NCBI GenBank assembly: GCA_007922225.1
Contig: ML679946.1
Coordinates: 91,867,313-91,931,312, forward strand
Length of the DNA stretch: 64,000 bases
Source of the DNA: Emydura subglobosa
Lineage: Eukaryota; Chordata; Testudines; Chelidae
Direction of reading: 5' to 3'
In this document: positions 56,105 to 64,000 of the stretch, one piece after another
How the letters are laid out: each line of letters starts with the position of its first letter
How positions within the stretch are numbered: position 1 is the stretch's first letter
Program-made: the position numbers and the translations under genes
Notes under the pieces: generated by a model
Told to the model about the DNA's origin: nothing
Seen by the model: the letters and a program-made list of their open reading frames with translations, nothing else
Databases searched by the model: none

Positions 56105-57560
56105 CTGTGAGGATCTGCAGGTCCTTCTTCTTCGTATGGCTGTTGTAGATGTACAGCAACAACTATAATTTTACATTTAGGTGGGTAAGCCAGATAATTG
56201 TATCAGGAGTAACGGAGTGTACCAGTGTGATGCTTCCTTCATATTTGGGAGTTGGGCGTTGAGTCATTATATGTTCCATGCTCTTTTGTGTGTGACCACA
56301 GTCACGCTCTAGAGAGTTTTTAATTTTTCATTTGTGCATTAAGTATCCACATCTGTCATGGTTTGTGTGGATGCAGTTTAGGGTTGCCCATAAGCTTTGC
56401 AGAAAATTGAAGCCAGGGTTCTTTCTGCATTGCGTCTTTCATGAGGTGTTTGTTTGTGACTTCCTATGAACTTCATTCAGCTTTCCAAGCTTCATCAGAG
56501 TTGAAATCGCATTGTTGAAGGTTAAGCACGTGGGTCCAAAAGGGCTTGCACAACTTCAAGTGGTGGTGACGAATGTCGCTAAGGTCCTGGTAGATGGGGA
56601 GATGTTTATTTTCTTCAATTCACTCGACTTCCTGGAGAATCCCGGTATCACAGTAATGGATCAGAGAGCAATGTGTACAGCACGGGCAGCCTGAGGGTTG
56701 GGGTTGACGTTAGGGTTCCAGTGATGCACCGCACTGCAGTGTATCAACAAGTCAAATATAGTTCCTTCCATCCCCACCAGTGCACAGTACTTGGCTAGGA
56801 GTACACAATGGCCATCGCTGATGTCTATAGCATTGATGCTGATGCTACCCAGCTTGTGTTTGCCAGTTTCTGGATCAGGTTGATCCTAATCTTCATCTTG
56901 CTGGCTACTTTCTTCTTATGGTCAAGGTTAGCATGCGATCCAGCTTCACTCCAAGATACATCAGAGTGGGTCATGTCGCAGTGTTGCCACAAAAAGTCAT
57001 TTTCAAGGTACACATAGCATTGCTGTCATCAGGATGGAATGCAGTGACTGTTTTGTTGCAGTTTGGCTTGAACCTCCATTTTCAGAGATATTCTTCCATG
57101 GTGTTTAGGCCCCCATTCAAGGTGGATTCAATGTCGTTGAAGGTGACTGATTGCGTTGCCATGGCAGGGTCCATCCACATATGCAAATGTGCATGATTTT
57201 GTTGGCAGCATGTCACTCATGTAGACAGTGAAGAGTATTGGCACAAGTGCTGAGCCTTGTGGCAGCCTGTGGTTGAGGAACTGGGGTGAGCTGACTTTGT
57301 TTCCCAAAAGGACACATAGCCACCAATTGCTCAGCATCATCCAGAGCAGGCATAGTGTTTTGAGGCAGGGGATGATGCTCACAAGCTTCAGCATCAGGCC
57401 ATTAATCTAGACCGTGTAGTAAGCTGATGGGAAGTCTACAAAGGCTCCACTGGTCTTGGATTTCTTCTGGAATCCAGCCTTGATGTGCATGGCAAGGGCC
57501 AAAACTTGGTCGCAGCATCTGCATTTAGGCCAGAATCCCACTTGTTCTTTGTTCTGAACC
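56105..57560 (-). pseudogene. Second non-CR1 LINE RT relic, antisense
   Basis: Right to left on the minus strand: 'EQVGFWPKCRCCDQVLALA' (57495-57550), 'SKTSGAFVDFPSAYYTV' (57415-57465), 'MLKLVSIIPCLKTL' (57350-57394), 'HRLPQGSALVPILFTVYMSD' (57200-57265), then 'SCTFAYVDGP' (57165-57195) at the active-site box (AYVDG where AYADD is usual), and 'HANLDHKKKVASKMKIRINL' (56880-56940). The RPQGS/LPQGS and YADD-region order identifies an RT. The LPQGS-type box and spacing differ from both CR1 and the 51.2-kb LINE. 3' parts below 56800 are badly frameshifted. Confidence 0.65.
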
Positions 57561-57577
57561 CACTGCTGCATCCACAA

Positions 57578-57986
57578 TGCCACCTGACGGCCCTACTAGT
57601 GACTGGAGAACTGGGAGCCCTAACGTCTTATGGCTCACTAAACGTACTGCCCACAGGAACCTGATTGGAGGAATTCCTGAGTTCCTGATTGGGCTGGGTA
57701 CACTATTTAAGCCAGAAAGAGACACAGGACTCATCCATGCAACTGGATGAGTTCCTGGCTGGTTGTTACACCAGACCCTGCCTTCTCACTTCACTCTTGA
57801 GAGTCTTCCTGGCTTTTCCCTGGTTCCTGCCTTCCTGACCTGCTCCTGCTTATTGCCTTCCTGCTTTATGCCAGATCCCTGCCACTGGTCTCTGACTTTG
57901 ATGCTGGCTCTGACCCTTGGATTGACTCCCAATTTCAACTTCTGCTCTGACCACTAAATCTGATCACCCAAGCCTCAGTTGTGACA
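57578..57986 (+). mobile_element. LTR-like unit (low certainty)
   Basis: Sequence with a TATA-like 'actatttaagcc' near 57710, a C/T-rich downstream half and a 'cagttgtgaca' end that abuts CR1 text. TG start and CA end can be chosen, but the flanks CACAA and TTAGC do not match. It separates the LINE relic from the CR1. Confidence 0.35.
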
Positions 57987-60005
57987 TTAGCCAGTTATCC
58001 CTGTTTTGTATCTGTATGTTTGATTTTTCCTTCCTAAGTGAAGTACTTTGCACTTGTCTCTATTCAGTTTCATTTTATTTATTTCAGATCAGTTTCCCAA
58101 TTTCTCGAGGTTGTTATGAATTCTAATTCTGCCCTCTGAAATGCTTGCAAGTGAAGCCTTCCCAGCTTGGTGTCATCTGAAAATTTTATAAGCACAGTCT
58201 TCACTCAATTATCCAAGTCATTAATAAAAATATTGAATAGTACTGGACCCAGGACAGACCTCAATGAACATAAGAACGGCCATACTGGGTCAGACCAGTG
58301 GTCCATCTAGCCTGGTATTCTGTCTTTCAACAGTCACCAATGCCAGATGCTTCAGAGGGAATGAACAGAACAGGTAATCATCAAGTGACCCATCCCATCA
58401 CCCATTCCCAGTTTCTGACAAACAGCAATTCCTGCCTATCCTGGCTAATAGCCATTGATGAACCTATTCTCCAGGAATGTACTTAGCTCTTTTTTGAACC
58501 CTGTGATAGTCTTGACCTTCACAACATCTTCTGGCAAGGAGTTCCAAAGACTGATTGTGTATTGTGTGAAAAAATACTTCCTTTTGTTCGTTTTAAACTT
58601 GCTGCCTATTAATTTCATTTGGTGACCCCTCGTTCTTGTGTTATGAGAAGAAGTAAATAATACTTTCTCCACACCAGTCATAATTTTGTACACCTCTATA
58701 ATATCCCCCTTTTGTCGTCTCTTTTCCAAGCCGAAAAGTCCCAGTTTTATTAATCTTTCTTCATATGTATTCAAGATGTGGGTATACCATGGATTTATAA
58801 AGAAGTTATATGATATTTTCTGTCTTATCATCTATCCCTTTCCTAATGATTCCCAATATACTGTTGGCTTTTTTGAATGCCGCTGAACACTGAATGGATG
58901 TTTTCAGAGAACTACCTACAATGACTCCAAAATCTCTTTCTTGAGTGATAACAGCTAATTTAGACCCCATCATTTTATATGTATAGTTGGGATTATATTT
59001 TCCAATGTGCATTACTTTGTACTTATCAACACTGAATTTCATCTGCCATTTTGTTGCCCAGTCACCCAGTTTTGTGAGATCCTTTTGTAACTCTTCACAG
59101 TCTGCTTTGAACTTAACTATCTTGAGTATTTTGTATCATCTGCAAATTTTGCCAGCTCACTGTTTACCCCTTTTTCCAGAGCATTTATGAATATGTTGAA
59201 CAGTATTGTTCCCAGTACAGACCTCTAGGGGACAACACTATTTACCTCTCTTCATTCTGAAAACTGATCATTTATTCCTACCCTTTGTTTCCTACATTTT
59301 AACTAGTTACTGATCCAGGAAAGGACTTTCCCTCTTATCCCATGACTGTTTATTTTGCTTACGAGCCTTTGGTGAGAGACCTTGTCAAAGGCTTTCTGAA
59401 AATCTAAGTACACCTATATCCGCTGGATCACCCTTGTCCACATACTTGTTTACCCCCTCAAAGAATTCTAATAGATTTGTGAGTCATGATTTTCATTTAC
59501 CTAAACCATGTTGACTCTTCTCCAAAAAAATCATATTAATCTGCGTGTCTGATCATTCCGTTCTTTACTACAGTTTCAATCAATTTTCCTGGTACTGAAG
59601 TTAGGCGTATCAGTCTATAATTGCCGTTATCACCTTTAGAGCCTTTTTAAAAAATTGGCATCACATTAGCTATCCTTCAGTCATCTGGTACAGAAGCTGA
59701 TTTAAATGATAGGTTACATACCACAGTTAGAAGTTTTGTAATTTTACATTTGAGTTCCTTCAGAACTCTTGGACCACACTTGATACCTCCTCCCAGTTTG
59801 ACAGTGAACCACTGATAACTACTCTTTGAGTACTGTCTTTCAACCAGTTTTGCACCTTCCTAATGGTACCCAGTTTTGCACCCACCCCCTGTAGACCACA
59901 TTTACCTACTCTGCTTATGAGAATGTCACATGAGACTGTGTGAAAAGCCTTACTAAATTTCAAGATATATCACATCTACTGCTTCTGCCATCCATTAGGC
60001 CAGTA
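57987..60005 (-). mobile_element. Outer CR1 LINE (A), antisense, split
   Basis: Left part 57987-58265: 'ttagccagttatccctgttt', 'cttgcaagtgaagccttccc', 'ttggtgtcatctgaaaattt', 'tactggacccaggacagacc'. It resumes at 59773 with 'cttgatacctcctcccagtt', 'tgacagtgaaccactgataa' and 'ctactctttgagtac'. In the CR1 at 9.9 kb the corresponding text runs on without interruption, which shows that 58266-59772 is an insertion. Minus-strand RT phrase 'SKAFHTVSCDILISRVGKCG' lies at about 59895-59955. Confidence 0.8.
58266..59772 (-). mobile_element. Inner CR1 LINE (B), antisense, nested
   Basis: The 3' end begins 'aacataagaacggccatact'. Minus-strand coding text includes '[20 protein letters not shown]' (58705-58765), '[17 protein letters not shown]' (58510-58565), '[12 protein letters not shown]', 'MKFSVDKYKVMHIGKYNPNY' (58980-59042) and '[19 protein letters not shown]' (58822-58880). 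Its 5' limit is at 'ccttcagaactcttgg'. Frames are broken. About 1.5 kb, 5'-truncated. Confidence 0.85.
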
Positions 60006-60040
60006 ACCCTCTCAAAGAGGGAAATTGGGTTGATTGACAT

Positions 60041-60125
60041 GAAGCAAGTGAGCAGTTCCACTGAAGTCAATTGAAGTACTCACATGCTTCAAGTTAAGTA
60101 TGTGCATAAATGTTTGCAGAATCAG
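60041..60125. repeat. Partial fold-back palindrome (cacatgctt arm)
   Basis: 'agcagttccactgaagtcaa' is followed by 'tactcacatgcttcaagtta' and 'gtgcataaatgtttgcagaa'. The right arm is long and the left arm shortened ('gacatgaagcaagtg'). The element ends exactly where the next LTR starts. Confidence 0.5.
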
Positions 60126-60127
60126 GG

Positions 60128-60702
60128 TGTGACAAAGTAAGACCGGACAGCTACCAGAGAGTGGTGGAAGGCAACTATATCAGCCCTAGAATGGTAAAGG
60201 CCCCCCATGAGCTGAAAAGAGGTTACCTCAGGTGAACTAGGGCCACCTGAGTCCAACTAAGAGCTGCCTGTGACCTTTAAAAAACCCTTTTCTTGTGAGC
60301 AAGAGGAAGGAGAGATGGGAGATAAGTTGCAGCAGGGCTAATGGCGGTGGGGAGAAGAGGCTTCTCTGGGATGGAAGGCTGCTCTCCTACCCATCAGGGA
60401 GGCAACCCTGCTAACAGATTGTTTGGGGAAGGGCTAGCAACCAGAGGCCAGCATAACAGGGCAACACTCCAGAGAGGGGGCAGGGAGAGGTATTCCCTTT
60501 TTGTATTATGAACTTCTTTCTTTTTGTTTGGCTAAAGAGCACTCCTTGGGTCTACTCTGAGGCCCAATGTGTGAATATTAAAGAATAAAAACCCGAGAGA
60601 GGAAAAAAAGTCTCTCTGAAGTGGGATTGATTTACTCTAGGCCCTCTATCCCCAGAAGGGGGAACACTGAGCCCAGCAAAGCGAACGAGGTACCTTGCCA
60701 CA
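60128..60702 (+). mobile_element. Probable solo LTR (575 bp)
   Basis: Starts TGTGACAAAG and ends CCTTGCCACA. A TATA-like 'gacctttaaaaaaccc' lies near 60271 and AATAAA at 60584-60589, in the right order and spacing. Its interior differs from the 50233 LTR, though both share the first ten bases. The flanks CAGGG and CAAGA match at three of five bases. Confidence 0.7.
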
Positions 60703-61389
60703 CAAGACCATAACTATTATTTCCTGTGGAAAAAAATGTTTAGAATTGTATTTATTGTATAGTTAAGGATATTAGGGCAACTATTATCTTGAACCTAAAT
60801 AAAATATTACCCCTTTTACAATAACTAGACTGTAAACTATGATGCAATGGAAAATTTGGCATTGTCTCATTTACATTTGCTATCTAGATTCACTGCCAGA
60901 AAAGGATGATGGGTTCTTGGTATAATCATGTTCCATGTCTAAGGTCTGCTTAATATCTATTTAACTTGTCTCCCTGTGTGTCTGATTAGCTTTTTTCTAG
61001 GCAGAGCAAATGTTTAACATCTCATTGTTAATTTATAATAAAATTGGTATTTTTTCTTCATTGTCTTTACTCAGAATTCACATTGTGCCCTTCATAATTT
61101 AGCCGTTTTATAAACCCACTCTGGAGCCTTTCAACAATGCCACAACTTAATCACAATGTACTATCAAGCAAACTATAATGAAGCCGTCTAACATACTGGA
61201 GAGAATGAATAGTATGACAAACAGGCCCTACACATAAACACTGTTGCCACTCTGCTTATTGTAATGAGTGTATTTTCCTCCAATGTTATTTGATGCTTAA
61301 ACATATACGGACTATTCTTCACTAAAGCGCAGGCCAGTTAATTATGCATATTAAATGTCTTAATTTCCAGGACAGAAATAACAAGCTTT
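60703..61389. other. No recognised feature; AT-rich
   Basis: Nothing identifiable. Confidence 0.4.
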
Positions 61390-61552
61390 TGTAACCCTGG
61401 TCACCAGCGGGCGGGATTGAAGCTGGGACCTCTGCTTCTACTGCATGAACTATAAGCCTCATAGCTCTTAGCCAAGGCAGTAGCAGATTCATCAATCTCT
61501 AGGTGATCTAGGTGCCATTAAAGGGTGACAGAGCACCACACCAACCAGGCAT
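61390..61552 (-). mobile_element. tRNA-derived SINE, antisense
   Basis: On the minus strand the head reads A-box-like 'tatagttcatgcagtagaag', then 'cagaggtcccagcttcaatc' (B box at 61413-61423). The body in plus orientation is 'ggcagtagcagattcatcaa' and 'tgatctaggtgccattaaag'. Same family as 31976-32165. Confidence 0.7.
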
Positions 61553-62090
61553 GTGTTACACTTTTATCATAGCATGGCCATACAGAAAATGGGATAGAAA
61601 ATGAACTGTGACAATTACCTTCTTCCTTCTGCACTGGACACAAGCTGTTCCTCTCAGATTTACACACAGATACCCACTCTCATTGTGCAGTTGACCTAAA
61701 CAGGCAACAAAAATGGTATGTTAGGAAATTCCATGTATACCTCCACTGTAGGATCTCGATCCTAAAGAAAGACACTGATACTTTAGTTTTGTACCAGAGC
61801 CAATATCGTGTTTGTAAGAATGTCCTAGTCTACATTTTCTTCAGTACCAACACCACATATGTTCACATTCTACATATAGATGAGTCTCAATATTGTAATG
61901 CAATTATTCCCTTTCACCTATTCCCAATGGCTTTATTACTCTGGACCAGCTGCAAGATTTACTTTCCAAAGCTGTAAAATATTGCCTCAAGCTATTGACT
62001 CTGGTCACAGGGTAATGAGCGTTTTAAGGGGAGACAGGTCCAGACCCACACGTTACACACTTTACTTGCCTCCTCAAGTGGAAAACATGA
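61553..62090. other. No recognised feature
   Basis: Nothing identifiable. Confidence 0.4.
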
Positions 62091-62094
62091 ACAA

Positions 62095-62573
62095 TGTCAT
62101 GTGGCTAAATTAGGCCTGGGGTATCCTGTGGAGAGCCAGAGGGGACTGAATGGGAACTTGGAGGAAGCCTTAGGAGTTGATGCTCAACAAAGAAGAGTGG
62201 GACTCAAAGGAATAGGAGGGCTGCATGAGCACCTCTTCGCAGACACGTTCCCTAGTTCCCAGGCAGGAGGCCTAGGCCATGCAAGTCTGCCAGGAGCAGG
62301 AGCTAGCTAGCGGGAGCATAAAAAGCAAGTCTCCTAGAGAAAAATCTCAGTAGGGACAGGCCTAAGAACCCTGCACCAAGGGTTGTGAACCAGTTAGGAA
62401 GGCTGGGTGGGGGTTCTTGTATTTCCTTTTGAACTTTTTTAATAAACCCAGACCCCAAGAAGAGGTGTGACTTGACACATGAAAGCCCATGTTGAAATTA
62501 TTTGGGAGCACAAGAGGGAGAAAAGCTTGCAGCAGCGGCTAGCACGAAGCCAGACAGGGTAGGCAGCGCTGCA
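62095..62573 (+). mobile_element. Probable solo LTR (479 bp) with 4-bp target duplication
   Basis: Starts TGTCATGTGG and ends GCAGCGCTGCA, with ACAA on both sides (62091-62094 and 62574-62577). TATA-like 'gcataaaaagc' lies at 62317-62327 and AATAAA at 62441-62446. A 4-bp duplication contrasts with the 5-bp ones of the other LTRs, so a different retroelement group is likely. Confidence 0.65.
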
Positions 62574-62624
62574 ACAAGTCTCTTTTCAAAATAATCAGAG
62601 CTTCTTATTTGGTTCTTAGTTGGT

Positions 62625-62695
62625 CAACTTTTTGAGGCAGGGACTATTGTCACGTGTGCAGGCAGCGCCTAGCATACTACAGTAATGCAAATCAG
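62625..62695 (+). repeat. MIR-like tail fragment
   Basis: 'tgaggcagggactattgtca', 'gtgcaggcagcgcctagcat' and 'ctacagtaatgcaaat' match the MIR tail at 13.06-13.4 and 39.63 kb. Confidence 0.55.
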
Positions 62696-62764
62696 AAAGA
62701 TCTCCCAATAATTCTAATGTGTCCTAAGTTTGTCTTAGCCTGGCATATACCATAACCAGGAGAA

Positions 62765-62880
62765 AATTGAAAACTTTCAGCAAAATCAAAATTTTCCAAT
62801 GGAAAATTTCAGTTTTGCAAAAATGGCATTTTTTCATCAGAAAATCATTCTAACAGAAAATTCTCAATCAGCCAAACACA
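62765..62880. mobile_element. 'gaaaattt' MITE-like repeat
   Basis: Alternating gaaaacttt, caaaattttcc, ggaaaatttc blocks in both orientations, as at 19.2 and 29.1 kb. The termini are not clear. Confidence 0.4.
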
Positions 62881-64000
62881 ACATGAAGGAATCCTGACTT
62901 AGACACTTCGTTTCATTCACTAAACCATACTTCCTCTCCTTGAGACCAAACCACATCTTTCAGGATATTTTGCACCCAGCAATGCAATTGTTGAGTGCAG
63001 CTGGAGTAAATCCTTGTTTGGTATATGGGAGCATCCAGAGGAAGATGATTTCCAGTTTGAAATCCAGATATATGGCAAGAGAATTTTGCCCTTAGGGAAC
63101 AGACTGATATTTAATGGGTCTATTCCTTGCTCTAGTCAAGGCACACTGCCTTCTGTTCCTTGTTTCATCACATTTGGTATACCATGGGTTTTAGTTTTGT
63201 TGTACTGAATGTAAGGAGGAGACTTTGGTTTAAGGGAATAAAGCCATCAAGAACTGGCATATGACAGTCAACATAATTGTTTCATATTACCAAGCTTGGT
63301 GATTCACTTTGCCTCTCTTGCCAAATGCTCTGAGTCAGCAGAAAGCAAGCTGAAGCAATAGCCTTTTCCTAGAACATTTTCTGTGCCTTCACCACTATGC
63401 AGCAACATCTTGTGAAAACAAAGAGCTGCAAAGCCAGTGCAACCTACGTCAGTTCAGGCATTAAAAGTCTTAAACATGTGTAAGCGTTCAAACACTCACA
63501 GCCCCACAGCATGTACTCCACACCCCTCTACTCATGTACATTTTGAAATCCTTGTTCCTTGTGGATATCCATGTCATGGCTACATGTCTTGTACTCATTG
63601 TACAACATCAAGTTATGAGAACAAAGTGTACCTAAAAAATTCCTACCCTTCCCAAAACAAGCAGAAAAGCAATGTAGGAAACATAACCGTTATGCTACTG
63701 AGCCTGCCTGAGGAATCCACACTCCCAAGAGCAGTTAATGTGCAATTTGCCATCCAAGTTTCATAAACTTCAGGATGTTCGATAGGCGCCAGATCAAACC
63801 AAAATAGTGCAGTTCCACTCTAACAACTGACTTTTAAAAATACGGCTAGTTTATTGTCCTCTCAGTGCTTATCCTGCAAAACGCTTGATCCATGTGAGTA
63901 GCTCCACTGAAGTGCTGTGTGGCCGGGGGGAGGTTTACATTTGCCAGACAAAAATATGTACATTTTGAAAGTCAGTCTGGGCTCTTTCTCTCTTCTGCGT
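62881..64000. other. No recognised feature
   Basis: No gene, RNA or repeat that I can name. Confidence 0.4.

Noticed and set aside
4500..60125. CRISPR-like array from the repeated CATTGAAGTCAATG words
   Set aside because: The words are dispersed over 55 kb at irregular spacing, lie inside palindromes, and the genome is vertebrate.
61390..61552. A tRNA gene on the minus strand
   Set aside because: Same SINE family as at 32.0 kb, with degenerate boxes and no acceptor stem.

Overview
This window looks like intergenic or deep intronic DNA from an amniote, most probably a non-avian reptile, with turtle favoured over crocodilian. That inference rests on repeat content: many CR1 LINE copies with the octamer-like 3' end (tatgattctatg), MIR-like tRNA-SINEs, long solo LTRs starting TGTGAC/TGTGG, a PIF/Harbinger DNA transposon with trihelix and DDE ORFs, and many MITEs ending in a GTCTACAC-type terminus. 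I find no host protein-coding gene, no rRNA and no functional tRNA. Every open reading frame I can interpret belongs to a decayed transposable element.

Layout. 1-8 kb: mostly unrecognised sequence with CR1 3' tips, short palindromes and one MIR. 8.3-10.1 kb: an antisense CR1 split by a complete solo LTR (8426-9188, 5-bp target duplication ATGGG). 11-13.5 kb: an ancient retroelement tail split by a fold-back element, and a MIR split by a MITE. 14.7-16.8 kb: a Harbinger transposon that is an internal-deletion derivative with a broken catalytic site. 17-24 kb: CR1, an antisense MIR and hairpin elements. 24.9-26.0 kb and 42.2-43.3 kb: two diverged members of one ~1.2-kb LTR family. 26.7-33 kb: MITEs, hairpins, and an antisense tRNA-SINE inside a MIR. 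33.1-35.4 kb: the longest CR1, with endonuclease end, reverse transcriptase and 3' end. 37.1-38.3 kb: an antisense non-CR1 LINE relic. 39.4/40.4 kb: a ~100-bp segment present twice, one copy inserted into a MIR with a 12-bp duplication. 46-62 kb: an LTR-rich stretch (46.4, 50.2, 51.9, 57.6, 60.1, 62.1 kb), a CFDP2-like LINE (51.2-54.9 kb) split by one of those LTRs, another antisense LINE (56.1-57.6 kb), and one CR1 nested in another (58.0-60.0 kb).

The signal that ordinary feature types explain least is a set of at least 16 short (65-120 bp) imperfect palindromes, whole or half. Most are built around a CATTGAAGTCAATG-like centre. They fall into several arm families that recur across the window. 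One of them interrupts an older repeat, so these look like mobile fold-back elements rather than chance hairpins. The nesting gives a relative history: MIR and ancient tails are oldest, then LINEs and CR1, then MITEs and solo LTRs. All boundaries were read by eye. Family names would need a Dfam/Repbase search.
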